Origin: Nemertoderma westbladi
Lineage: Eukaryota > Xenacoelomorpha > Nemertodermatida > Nemertodermatidae
Direction of reading: 5' to 3'
Assembly (NCBI GenBank): GCA_032718475.1
Contig: JAUCBJ010006365.1
Location: 1-54,844, forward strand
DNA: 54,844 bases
Made by a program: the position numbers and the translations under genes. Under the pieces are notes generated by a model. It did not search any database and was not told the DNA's origin. It saw only the letters and a list, made by a program, of their open reading frames with translations. Numbering within the stretch: the stretch's first letter is position 1; every line of letters begins with the position of its first letter. Below are positions 1-10,527 of this stretch, piece after piece.

Positions 1-1453
1 TGATGTGATACTGCAATAGTCAAATCGAATCGAATTCTAAATCCATGATTTTATACAAATGGAAATAATTATCTTATATAAATTGGAGTTATCAAGAAAT
101 TTTTATCAGTAATCTTGACAGCTAGTGATAATTACTGAATTTAAAAACGAAGTAACTTCCTGCTGAATAAGCTTAAGCTGAAAATAACTATTTGAAATGG
201 TTTCTTTGGAGTATCTTAATCCGTAGGTCCTGATGTAGAGTAGAACTAGGCGGCCATTGAATGCTGTTTTAAATGACACAACCAATACACAAATAATTCC
301 AATAACAACACGATATAAATGTAATACAATAAAGGTGTCATTTTGGAATGGTTGAGAGTTTATATTCGAATTATACAATTTTGGTTTTTGGAAGTTGTGG
401 CTGCCAGTGATTTTTATTGGTAGATATAGTGTATAATTAGTCATTGTGGCCGTAATGGTTCATGGTTAATGTACAACCCTTACATTTGCGGTTGTGATTG
501 GAAGTGGTTAAAGACGGCCAAGTACGGTAGGGTGGAGCCCAGTGGCAGCAGATGATTGTATTTACAGATGGGAGGCCATGAGGATGTAAATTGCGGACAT
601 ACAAGGTATCAGATAGTATTTCCAGGTTTTTCTCTTAGCTGAGCCGCAAGCTGAATGGTTAGAGCGTCAGACTTCCAACCTGTAACGTTCTATGGTCACG
701 TAGGAATTACTCATCTGTTACTTATAACCGCTTAAAGGTAGCATATAAAACCGCTGCAAGGAAGCTTTTTTTGATCAGATTATGTTCAAGTATGTCATAT
801 TTCTTTGGGTGTAATAATTCATCATGCTTCATTCATATTCGCTATAAATCCATTACAAGTTTATTTAGTAGAATTTCAAGTTCAAACAAAGTGACAGTCC
901 ATGCCATATATTTTTATACGTATCTACATGGTTCTAGAATTTTCGATATGTACGATTCTGCAAATTTGGCATAATAACCAGTATTTTTCTGTTACACAAA
1001 CAATGTTATGCTGTACTTAGATTTTTTAGGTAGAAAGGCTGATTATATGTTGCCTGATGTAAATCAATTAATAAATGTGATAAATATAATAATGCGATAA
1101 ATAAATGTGTCAGTGTCCAAAGAAAGGACCTTGAAGTTTAAAACCCCGTTTCTGTTTATCTCACATACACATATAGTCGCAGATGTTGGTCAAAAAAATC
1201 GATTTTCTTTTTATTATCTCATTATGTCCGAAAATTTATGCAGATTTCATTTCAAATATACAATCGGCTTCGTCATATCTTTTTTCGTTTTGAGGATATT
1301 TAGCGAAAAGTAAGGGACACTCAAAAATTGTTACAACACAAAAATTTCAATTTTCAGAAATCCGAAATAATCACTTATAAGCTCTGATTCACAATCTACA
1401 TAGGTTTTGTTGGGTGCTGAATGCAATGACAATATTTATGAGGTGACTGAATG
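1..1453. other. Left flank: gene-free host DNA
   Basis: No convincing coding region: the short open frames here have no recognisable domain and no splice context. Two things stand out: a SINE-like repeat copy at about 536-765 and, at about 1330-1453, the end of a repeat unit that resumes beyond the transposon at 18063. The rest is AT-rich sequence in which I see nothing. Confidence 0.6.
536..765 (+). repeat. tRNA-derived SINE-like repeat, copy 1
   Basis: The stretch aligns by eye with 37222-37440, sharing segments such as ACAGATGGGAGGCCAT, ATACAAGGTATCAGATAGTA and a tRNA D-arm/A-box-like block (GCTGAATGGTTAGAGCG at about 652-668) followed by GTCAGACTTCCAACCTGTAA, which resembles a tRNA anticodon arm. 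A degenerate B-box-like region follows. Two diverged copies in one window plus the tRNA-like head suggest an old SINE; no poly-A tail or target duplication was identified. Confidence 0.4.
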
Positions 1454-1459
1454 GACGGT
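1454..1459. repeat. Target site duplication, left copy (GACGGT)
   Basis: GACGGT directly precedes the AG terminus of the transposon, and the same six bases directly follow its other end at 18063-18068. Six-base duplications are the hallmark of Maverick/Polinton insertion by an rve-type integrase. Confidence 0.85.
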
Positions 1460-2250
1460 AGTAGTAGGGTCTTGGGCGGCTCTGTGACAGTTAGACCCCA
1501 CTGACACCCATTGGGTGTCATATGACACCCAATTATCACCATATGGGTGTCATTGGGTGTCATTGGCGCCAGACTGTGTGGGTGACACCTCCCAATTAGA
1601 CTAATTAGACCCTAATTGACAGGTGTCATCAATTAATTAGTACAATTAAACCCTAATAGGGGTCTTACGACTCCTAATTAGGGTTTAATTGATTATCCTA
1701 ATTAATCAGACTGATTAGCGCCCTGACACACAATGGGTCATCAGAGTTGTCTAACTGTCACAGAGCCGTCTCAAGAGGGTGTCATAAGTGACACCGCAGC
1801 TCTTTTATTCATTAATACTTATTTATTTATATTTAATTTTAATTAATTAATTGTACTTTATTTTACTTTATTTATTCATTTGTACTTTATGTTAAATTAA
1901 TTAATTGTATTACTTTTACTTTATACATTGATTTCTATATTTAGATTAATTAGTTTTTATATTACCAATGAGATCAGTATGACATAATGTCTATATTTAG
2001 CTCTATGGTTTATAGATCCCTTATCGTTAACTTTATAATCTTTCCTCTCGCGGCCCCTTTGTCTTCGTTATTCAATGGCGCCACTCTGTCTACCATTGAA
2101 TAACATTGGGCAATCATTATCTCGCCTGATGTGACGTCATCAAAGCTGCTCTCTGATTGGTTTAATTATACAGTCTTTTCTCCCTCCTGTTCCCTGATTG
2201 GCTAACCCATTCTAGCCCCCTCTATAATAGCCCCCGTTCACCACATTCCC
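1460..2250. repeat. Left terminal inverted repeat
   Basis: It matches the reverse complement of 17149-18062. The outer 300 bp is nearly identical, the AT-rich middle is similar, and the inner end is the shared 20-mer CCCCCGTTCACCACATTCCC at 2231-2250. About 170 bp at 2050-2220 has no counterpart on the right. The outer part holds many TGGGTGTCAT copies and palindromes, including GGGTGTCATATGACACCC at 1513-1530 and 20-bp perfect arms at 1477-1496 and 1749-1768. These could serve as replication or terminal-protein recognition structures (inference). Confidence 0.85.
2221..2250 (+). promoter_or_regulatory. Probable core promoter of the left gene
   Basis: A TATA-like TATAATA (2223-2229) lies about 120 bp before the ATG at 2349 and immediately precedes the 20-base block that is conserved at the inner edge of the right TIR (17149-17168). 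Its place at the TIR inner boundary, facing inward, fits a promoter shared by both ends; the transcription start is not determined. Confidence 0.4.
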
Positions 2251-2348
2251 AATCATTGTCTCTTTGTTTTCCTGAAAAGTTTTAATTATTTTCGTAAAGG
2301 TATTTATTTATTTTTATTTCCTAAACGAGTTACCGGTACACAATCACG

Positions 2349-3242
2349 ATGGCACATTCAGAAATCAGCTATTCAAGCAACGATCTGGTTTGCAACGAAA
2401 ATCAGTTTATGCTACAAGACAACTCGTTTGGTCTATATTTCGATCCGGCGAACAAACTCTTCCCGTTAACGATAAATACAACCTTAAACCAACCCATCCC
2501 GATTCCGGCAAACTACGCGCACTTTATTTTCCGCGCCTGCTACGAACTTCACGATGGACAATATCAAACCCTCGACGATAATAAACTTCATTCCTCCAAC
2601 CACGGTTTCAAACTTTTAAAAAGGGACAACAAAATAACGTTCAATCTAACTACTTCGCCCGAAACGTTTACGATTCCAACTAGTATAGTCGATTTTATTC
2701 GAGAAAACATCAACCAAGATGTGGCAAATCGTCTACTGGGTTTAACCACTCTCGTAACCTCCTTCTTCTCCGATGATCGCTTATTTGATTTTCATAGTAT
2801 CGCAAACTCGATTCTTCTTCTCATCTGGAACTCGTCGACTCCGACCGAGGAAGAGGAGACTCGTTTCTTTAAACTTTTCGACAAGGATGTTCTCGCTTTC
2901 GGCGAGAAATTGAATGAGCTCACATGCTTTTTCGCCAATAAAGTCTCCTATTACTTTGGAATCAATTATAGAGTTGGCACCTATGGAAGTATTAACCCAG
3001 TGAAACCACTCGAGTTAATAAAGCTGGAAGACACTGTAAACAGTTCATGGATCACATTTTCCGTCGCCTGCGCCAATTTATTTCAACAATATGTAAACAT
3101 CTGTCGCCCTTTTATTAATCCTACTACTCACCTTGTCCTAAAACCGGGCAATTGGGTTGCTTTTGACTATTGCACTTTTGGGTTTGTTACAAATATTCGG
3201 AACGAGTCGCAATTTAGCGATCACCAATGGCTACGAGGTTGA
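2349..3242 (+). CDS. Unknown Polinton protein, N-terminal part (297 codons)
   Basis: This is the first ORF inside the left TIR, with an ATG in a reasonable context (cacgATGG). I do not recognise the family. The protein is soluble-looking, with a hydrophobic/aromatic middle (about residues 120-165), a Glu-rich stretch near residue 166 and no signal peptide. Its reading frame closes at 3240-3242, but an overlapping frame shifted by +1 continues as 3157-4062 with the same style of codon use. Together they span about 570 codons, in the size range of a Polinton major capsid protein, but no jelly-roll motif can be claimed by eye. Either a 1-bp indel broke a single gene or the element uses programmed +1 frameshifting. 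Function unknown. Confidence 0.6.
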   Translation: MAHSEISYSSNDLVCNENQFMLQDNSFGLYFDPANKLFPLTINTTLNQPIPIPANYAHFIFRACYELHDGQYQTLDDNKLHSSNHGFKLLKRDNKITFNLTTSPETFTIPTSIVDFIRENINQDVANRLLGLTTLVTSFFSDDRLFDFHSIANSILLLIWNSSTPTEEEETRFFKLFDKDVLAFGEKLNELTCFFANKVSYYFGINYRVGTYGSINPVKPLELIKLEDTVNSSWITFSVACANLFQQYVNICRPFINPTTHLVLKPGNWVAFDYCTFGFVTNIRNESQFSDHQWLRG

Positions 3243-4062
3243 CAATGGAAAGGCTATTGTTTCTTCTAGGGGCATGATTCTTCTTACACCAACCGAGGTC
3301 GGCGAATTGAAATGGTTCGATTCAACCATCGAGGATAGTGAATGTGTCTGCTACGATGAACTTAACGTCTACAAAGACAACATTTCCGAGCGAATATCGA
3401 TACAAAGTTGTATCAGTGATTCAGAAATTGATTTACAGATAACCGAGAGAAAATTTAACGAATCCTTTACTATAGCTAACACGATTCAAGCGCGCGAGGC
3501 TCTAATCAGATTCAAGGCTATGGCTATACAATTTGCTTTCAAACCAAAGCAGATTACGATCCCCAATCACCAACGCTATCTCATAAATAGCAGTATCGCA
3601 GCCTTTATCTATAAGTTCAAATCCGAAAAATATGTTGGTATCTGGCCCATTTTAATGAAAGACGAAGAGAATACCACTTTTCAGTTCACCAACGGTCTCA
3701 ATATTAGGGGCAGCGATTTTCTCACGATAAATATAACCAACCCACCCAACTCTCACTACTATCTCAGTCCTTACATTCATATCGAGAACAAACCAACAGA
3801 AATTATATTCACCAATACGAAAAATACCAACACTATCACCCTGTCAAACGACTTTACCATCGCGCGCCTTTTCGAATTACTAAAACGTTCTCTCAGAGAA
3901 GGCATCTTTCTCCCGCAGCAAACACACCTTAATCTATTTCACCCCCCAAGAAAAGGCTATCTCAACAATCTATTAAAGAGAAAATTATCTCAACCATTAA
4001 TAGTATCGGACCCTAAAAGGGTTAAACCAAGCGTTACTCTCGGAGACCAGCAACCCTATTAA
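3157..4062 (+). CDS. Unknown Polinton protein, C-terminal part (frame +1)
   Basis: The open frame overlaps the preceding ORF by 86 bases and has no ATG in the overlap: it opens at a TTG at 3157, and the first ATG is at 3274. It is therefore best read as the continuation of the upstream gene after a frame change. It ends in a basic tail with a possible nuclear localisation run (PKRVKP, near the C-terminus) before TAA at 4060-4062. No domain is recognised. The length and clean codon usage show that this was coding until recently. An alternative is a separate protein starting at 3274. Confidence 0.55.
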   Translation: MLLTIALLGLLQIFGTSRNLAITNGYEVDNGKAIVSSRGMILLTPTEVGELKWFDSTIEDSECVCYDELNVYKDNISERISIQSCISDSEIDLQITERKFNESFTIANTIQAREALIRFKAMAIQFAFKPKQITIPNHQRYLINSSIAAFIYKFKSEKYVGIWPILMKDEENTTFQFTNGLNIRGSDFLTINITNPPNSHYYLSPYIHIENKPTEIIFTNTKNTNTITLSNDFTIARLFELLKRSLREGIFLPQQTHLNLFHPPRKGYLNNLLKRKLSQPLIVSDPKRVKPSVTLGDQQPY

Positions 4063-7000
4063 TATAAACAGTCTCTATTTATTGAAAACTGTTCTGACTA
4101 TATCTTTTGTTATTGTTGATGTTCTTATATTATTTATTATTAATGTTGTTGGTAAATTATTTATCCGTTGTTGTTATATTATTTAATATTGATGTTGTCG
4201 GTAAATTATTTATTCTTGTTTCCCCATAATGTTTAAAAAATATAAGATGTTTAACCACTTATTTTTCATTTTTCTCTACTAGTTAATCTATACTATGAGA
4301 GCGAGCCATGAAATAAGTGAGTCTCAGCATACCATTAATGACCCCTACTGCTTCTTCGTAATCAATTTGATTGTTAACCCCTAAATAAACAGCCAATCCC
4401 TATGAATTCTTTACAAACTCGATATGCAAGTTGTTTATCAGAGTTGATTTTAATAAAAATATATTATTTAGCGATTTTCGTGATTAATGCTATAAATTAT
4501 ATTCACCAAAATGAAAATATCCCCTTATTACTCTATCCATCAAGCGATGCTTTGTATGTATTGATGGCGAGCAAAGTTTTCAGGGCGACCACCTCTAGGC
4601 TGTAAGTATACTGTTCTGCCCTATCATAGACACTCTGTCTTTTAGATGCTTCACTGTTAATATTAAGCCGTTAGCCATGGCGCCGCTGATATGCCGCGAG
4701 GATATTCAAAGGCTTTGGTTTGATTGTTCATACTATGGATAGTTCAATGAAATCATGAAAGGGAGGGCCGCATGGGTTGAAAGTGTACGTCCTTATTTTC
4801 CCGAGAAATTCTTAAAGGCGACTATGAATAGAACAATGAAACATTAAAGGGAGGACCACATATGTTGGGAATGATAGCCCTTCAACTGCCTTTTACCCAG
4901 ATTTGCGTAAGATCGAGGGAGGATGTAGAGGAAAATACACTCATAGCTTTAATGCCCCATTTGATTAAAGTAGAGCAAATTTAGCTTTCACCTAAGGGTT
5001 ATCACTCCATGCGACTGCAAAATTTAAAATTCCTGAAAATTTCGCGAACGAAGATTGCACCTGGGGGGAGGTTGTAGGTGAACGAAGGTTGCACCCAGCC
5101 ATCCTGTAATTATACATATAGTATTTCACTCGTATACTTTTTTACTATACAACGAGTTCAATCCCACTCTCCAATGAATTTTTTAGTAGTATGATTGATA
5201 GTAAGCCATTCAAGGAGACAGTTAATGCGTTAGTAGACTGGTAGACGCGGACCTACGCGATTTCGTCCATTGTTTAAATTATGCTTTGTATACAAATGAT
5301 GAATTAATGGTGGACTCCATGTACATCCTACTGTAGGTTTGCTTTCTATCCGCTGTAAACAATTAATCAGTTAAATCTATTGTAAAATTTATCCAAATTA
5401 ACATTTCCGCCTGCCTACTCCGATATTCCCAGGTCTACCCAACTTAAAAATCCTGGCTACAAACCTGATTCCACACTTGAGGTGTAAATACATTGCATCC
5501 ACTTCACCAAGGTGGAACATTTGTATTTTATTTAAGATTTATTTTCATGAGTCACATAATAACCTTTTTATTATTACGTTCAAAATAAAAAATTACAGAT
5601 AAAACCATACTAATTTAAAACTCTATCTATGATGTATTCGCTATATTTCGTTTGCTGACATTATTTCATCGCGAAATTAAAAGCATCTGCTTTCACTAAT
5701 ATTATAGTATATTATCTAAAGTAGTGACACTGAGTTGGAACAGATAGGATAATTGCACTTGTTATGTTTTAGATTAGTAGCTTTAACCCTAATACTACCG
5801 GGCTATAAAATGTTGTACAAACACCGGGGAGGGTCATAATGACCCTGGTCGGGGGTAGGGAATCGAATCTATGACAATCTGTGTATCCTATTTTGTGTTT
5901 ACTTTTTATATTTTCCGCGAAGCGACGGCAAAAATTTAAAATTCCTGAAAATTTCGCGGATAGAGAATTATAAATATATTTGGTGAGCATAGTGCTACGC
6001 GAAGGCTCCATGGCAGATGTATTTTAGCTATGGACTCGTATATCCATTCTACTCTACTATAGCCAGACTGTCTTCGAGGTGCCCCGTTAGCCTTGGCGCC
6101 GCTAAATTTGCACGAGGGCCGGCCGGCAAGCGAGATATCTCTATTGCTAATAAGCTTGAGGGCCCAAATAAGGCTAACATTCATATGCTATATCCCCTAG
6201 TTATTACCGTCATATAATTATACTTTAGCTATCTAAACTTATTTTATTGTTTCTACGATAAAGGCCACCAGAAAACCCAGATTTGTACAATTGTGAACAT
6301 ATTTTATCAAATGTGTACCAGTGTAATGTTGTTGAACGGGACAATTGAACATAATTTTCCGTCAAAGGATAAAAATTAATAGTTTTGAAACGTTTAGTAA
6401 TCTGGAAACTCTCTATAGTTTGCCGCGAACTGTCGCTCATTATAGCTGAAAATGCGGTAAGGATTTTGTTTACCTTTATTATAGTGTGCGGTTAATAGTG
6501 TCTAGTAGGCCCATAGTTAGTGATGTTAAGGCATCTTCTGGTGTTTCTCTGTGCCCTCTCGGTGTCAGACTAATGGCGCGACATCTTCCTACACTAAATT
6601 AATTATTCAATGGTCAAGGCTCCTCCATCCATAAACCCATCCACTCCCATACACTCCATGAACCTCCATGTGGTCTTGTATGTAGTTCTCTCTCTAGCAA
6701 TATAGCCCATGTTCGCAATGTTACGCTTAGGGGGGCTCTCTCATCCACCCAATATAAGACATAGCGGCACACCGCACATAAAGCCTTTGTCGATCCCAGC
6801 AAGTTAGCCTCCTGCTGTGTGATCTTTTATTTCCAAATAATGTCTGATGGTTGCGCATAAAAATTTTGCTTACTATTACATAATTATATTAGTATTAGGA
6901 CTATTTATCCTTAATAATTATATTAGAATTATAAATGTATTTACCCCCACATTATTTATTACTATTAGGTCTATTTATTCAAGAAATTATATGTTTTTAT

Positions 7001-7129
7001 AATATATACTTTGGAAAATTAGTCGACTAAGTCATAATTTTTAAAACTTTAAATACGGGTTGAGTTATTTTATAAAGTTAAGAATAATGAACCAATAGAG
7101 GGAGCCTGAAGTCTAATATCTTAACCTTT
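4063..7129. other. Gene-free, decayed segment inside the transposon
   Basis: About 3 kb without a credible ORF. It contains an internal duplicated motif (AATTTAAAATTCCTGAAAAT followed by TTCGCG, at about 5021-5046 and 5933-5958), paired blocks around GCGCCGCT (about 4680 and 6095), and a segment at 5796-5824 that recurs outside the element at 48666-48694. The last shows that a host-type dispersed repeat was inserted here. A full Polinton would normally carry more genes in this space. An AATAAA at 4384-4389 could end the left transcript. Confidence 0.5.
4384..4389 (+). terminator. Possible polyadenylation signal of the left gene
   Basis: AATAAA lies about 320 bases after the TAA at 4060-4062 on the coding strand. 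In AT-rich DNA this hexamer is common by chance, so the assignment is weak. Confidence 0.2.
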
Positions 7130-7348
7130 ACTCACATTAACTCCCAAGGTTGCATACTATAACTATAGCCGGGAGAGTCAAAGCTAGAGTGTATGCTAGA
7201 GTTAACCAAGAGCTAGGAAAAAGAATAATGCTCTTCTAGGGTCCAAACTCACATCCCTCCAATTAGAGAACTAAGCAAATGACCAGCTTGAAGGCCTTAG
7301 ACCCTTAATCGGAGGCATCGAGCAGCCAATGAGAGAGCAGATGTGAGT
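7130..7348. repeat. Inverted-repeat (hairpin) block, copy 1
   Basis: ACTCACAT at 7130-7137 pairs with ATGTGAGT at 7341-7348. Inside, TTAACTC/GAGTTAA and a GCATAC...GCTAG.GTGTATGC arm give a second stem, and CCAAGAGCTAGG faces CTAGCTCT further on. The block is conserved in all three tandem units, so it may be a MITE insertion or a structured transcript. Confidence 0.5.
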
Positions 7349-7619
7349 ACAGTGGTAAAGCCCATCCATAGTGAGATAACGTTGCACTAGCTCTCAAGGA
7401 TAGTTATACTCACCATTCAAATATCCCTCGCAAACCAGATTCCCCCAACATCTAAAGTAATCAACTTCAATGTAAAATATATAATGCAATATAACTCGAA
7501 TATTTCTGTTTTTATAATATAAATAATAATTGTAGCATAAATTTATAATTTAAGATAAATATAATATGAAAATTCACTTTAACATAGAGTAACTAAACTA
7601 AACACAAAATAGGATAAAC

Positions 7620-8145
7620 AGATGGTCACTTGTTCAATCCCTACTCGCGACCAATATAAAACCAACAGAAAATAAGTTAAACATAGAATAACTAGAGTAA
7701 CTAAACTAAACACAAAATAGGAAAAACAGATGGTCACAGGTTCGATCCCTATTCATATCCCGTTTTATGGAAAATAAACAGGAGGTCATAGGTTCAATCC
7801 CTACTCGCGACCAATATAAAACCAACACAAAATAAGTTAAACCAGGGTTCGAATCCTAGTCATGAAAATATAAAAAGTAAACATAGAATAACTAGAGTAT
7901 CTAAACTAAACATAAATTAGGAAAACATATGGTCACGGGTTCAATCCCTACTCGTATCCGTTTTATGGGAATTATAAAAAGTAGACACAAAATAGGAAAA
8001 ACAGTTGGTTGCGGGTTCAAGCCCTACTCGCGACCGTTATAAAACCAACACAAAATAAGTTAAACCAGGGTTCGAGTCCTAGTAATGCAATTATAAAAAG
8101 TAGGTAACACGGATGGTCACGGATTCAAACCCTACTCACGGAAAA
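7620..8145 (+). repeat. Array of B-box/T-arm-like motifs
   Basis: Some eight copies of a motif of the form GGTCACGGGTTCAANCCC-TACTCGCGACC or a shortened GGTTCGANTCC are spaced roughly 50-90 bp apart with A-rich linkers. Exact matches to the pol III B box (GGTTCGANTCC) are at 7846-7856 and 8069-8079. Several copies can fold as a tRNA T-arm (GGG-loop-CCC). No A box or complete tRNA cloverleaf is seen. Shorter arrays recur at 9087-9300 and 10248-10461. Confidence 0.6.
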
Positions 8146-8304
8146 ATAAAAACCAACACAAAATAAATAATATAGTAAACTTTCATGTATACCATAGTAA
8201 ATAAACTAATTTAATAATAAAGTTTGTAAAATAGATAATGATCCGGGGAATTCACCGGCAGGACACATGGAAACGATTTTATTACTATGAAATACACTGA
8301 AATA

Positions 8305-8529
8305 TGTACTCACATTAACTCCCAATGTTGCATACTATCACTATAGCCGGGAGAGTCAAAGCTATAGTGTATGCTAGAGTTAACCAAGAGCTAGGAAAAA
8401 GAATAATGCTCTTCTAGGGTCCAAACTCACTTCCCTCCAATTAGAGAACTAAGCAAATGACCAGCTTGAAGGCCTTAGACCCTTAATCGGAGGCATCGAG
8501 CAGCCAATGAGAGAGCAGATGTGAGTACA
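8305..8529. repeat. Inverted-repeat (hairpin) block, copy 2
   Basis: Outer arms TGTACTCACAT (8305-8315) and ATGTGAGTACA (8519-8529) are perfect 11-bp complements. The inner stem CACTATAGC/GCTATAGTG is also perfect here, whereas it is mismatched in copy 1. Confidence 0.55.
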
Positions 8530-8780
8530 GCGGTAAAGCCCATCCATAGTGAAATAGCGTTGCACTAGCTCTCAAGGATAGTTATACTCGCCATTCAAAT
8601 ATCCCTCGCAAACCAGATTCCCCCAACATCTAAAGTATTCCACTTCAATGTAAAATATATAATGCAATATAACTCGAATATTTCTGTTTTTATAATATAA
8701 ATAATAATTGTAGCATTAATTTATAATTTAACATAAATATAATGTGAAAATTCAATATTATCAATTGACATTGCTATATA

Positions 8781-9028
8781 ATGCATAAACATGAAAGTTG
8801 TTTGGTTTGTAATAAAGAAATGAGACAAGACAATTTATCTCGTCATATGGAAACATAAGGAAAAACTAATGGCTCCTTTACCAAAAAAAATTTAAAAAAT
8901 CCGAAGATATTTTTAGTGAAGATGAAAAGAAAAAGAGAGATGAGCGTGATATATTAAATATAAAACAGACAATGGAAAATAAATGTCATAAAGTTATGAA
9001 TATTTTGAAAGGGATACAAAAACAGTAA
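8781..9028 (+). pseudogene. Broken C2H2 zinc-finger ORF, copy 1
   Basis: An ATG at 8781 opens a short frame with a classic finger start (C-x2-C-x11-H, with an NLSRH helix) that stops at TAA 8856-8858, just where the final His is expected one base out of frame. Further on, a lysine/glutamate-rich frame runs to TAA at 9026-9028. At least two indels, one in an A-run, separate the pieces. The finger resembles the first finger of the transposon polymerase (which has DHLSRHIKIH), so it probably belongs to the same element family. Type and function beyond DNA binding are unknown. Confidence 0.5.
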
Positions 9029-9086
9029 CCCCTAGAAAATGAGGAAAATTTGAGTGAGAAAGATGGAGAAGAAGAGGTAAAATAGG

Positions 9087-9300
9087 AAAAACATATGCTC
9101 ACAGGTTCGATTCATATCCCGTTTTATGGGAATTATAAAAAGTAGACACAAAATAGGAAAAACAGCTGGTCACGGGTTCAAGCCCTACTCGCGACCATTA
9201 TAAAACCAACACAAAATAAGTTAAACCAGGGTTCGAGTCCTACTAATGCAATTATAAAAAGTAGGTAACACGGATGGTCACGGATTCAAACCCTACTCAC
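9087..9300 (+). repeat. B-box/T-arm-like motif array, unit 2
   Basis: Four motif copies remain, with an exact GGTTCGAGTCC at 9230-9240. The zinc-finger remnant occupies the place of the other copies found in the first unit. Confidence 0.5.
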
Positions 9301-9465
9301 AGAAAAATAAAAACCAACACAAAATAAATAATATAGTAAACTTTCATGTATACCATAGTAAATAAACTAATTTAATAATAAAGTTTGTAAAATAGATAAT
9401 GATCCGGGGAATTCACCGGCAGGACACATGGAAACGATTTTATTACTATGAAATACACTGAAATA

Positions 9466-9690
9466 TGTACTCACATTAACTCCCAATGTTGCATACTATC
9501 ACTATAGCCGGGAGAGTCAAAGCTATAGTGTATGCTAGAGTTAACCAAGAGCTAGGAAAAAGAATAATGCTCTTCTAGGGTCCAAACTCACTTCCCTCCA
9601 ATTAGAGAACTAAGCAAATGACCAGCTTGAAGGCCTTAGACCCTTAATCGGAGGCATCGAGCAGCCAATGAGAGAGCAGATGTGAGTACA
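9466..9690. repeat. Inverted-repeat (hairpin) block, copy 3
   Basis: Same sequence as copy 2, displaced by 1161 bp, with 11-bp outer arms at 9466-9476 and 9680-9690. Confidence 0.55.
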
Positions 9691-9941
9691 GCGGTAAAGC
9701 CCATCCATAGTGAAATAGCGTTGCACTAGCTCTCAAGGATAGTTATACTCGCCATTCAAATATCCCTCGCAAACCAGATTCCCCCAACATCTAAAGTATT
9801 CCACTTCAATGTAAAATATATAATGCAATATAACTCGAATATTTCTGTTTTTATAATATAAATAATAATTGTAGCATTAATTTATAATTTAACATAAATA
9901 TAATGTGAAAATTCAATATTATCAATTGACATTGCTATATA

Positions 9942-10189
9942 ATGCATAAACATGAAAGTTGTTTGGTTTGTAATAAAGAAATGAGACAAGACAATTTATC
10001 TCGTCATATGGAAACATAAGGAAAAACTAATGGCTCCTTTACCAAAAAAAATTTAAAAAATCCGAAGATATTTTTAGTGAAGATGAAAAGAAAAAGAGAG
10101 ATGAGCGTGATATATTAAATATAAAACAGACAATGGAAAATAAATGTCATAAAGTTATGAATATTTTGAAAGGGATACAAAAACAGTAA
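9942..10189 (+). pseudogene. Broken C2H2 zinc-finger ORF, copy 2
   Basis: Exact tandem copy of the ORF at 8781-9028, with the same stop and the same indels. The gene was therefore already dead before the 1161-bp duplication. Confidence 0.5.
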
Positions 10190-10247
10190 CCCCTAGAAAA
10201 TGAGGAAAATTTGAGTGAGAAAGATGGAGAAGAAGAGGTAAAATAGG

Positions 10248-10461
10248 AAAAACATATGCTCACAGGTTCGATTCATATCCCGTTTTATGGGAATTATAAA
10301 AAGTAGACACAAAATAGGAAAAACAGCTGGTCACGGGTTCAAGCCCTACTCGCGACCATTATAAAACCAACACAAAATAAGTTAAACCAGGGTTCGAGTC
10401 CTACTAATGCAATTATAAAAAGTAGGTAACACGGATGGTCACGGATTCAAACCCTACTCAC
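10248..10461 (+). repeat. B-box/T-arm-like motif array, unit 3
   Basis: Same array as at 9087-9300, displaced by 1161 bp, with the exact B-box match at 10391-10401. Confidence 0.5.
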
Positions 10462-10527
10462 AGAAAAATAAAAACCAACACAAAATAAATAATATAGTAA
10501 ACTTTCATGTATACCATAGTAAATAAA

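Noticed and set aside
7846-8079. Genuine tRNA genes around the GGTTCGANTCC motifs
   Set aside because: Only T-arm-like pieces are present; no acceptor stem, D-arm or anticodon arm could be paired around them.
7620-8145. CRISPR-like array of regularly recurring motifs
   Set aside because: Repeats are short, variable in length and sequence, spacers are A-rich and related to each other, and the setting is eukaryotic.
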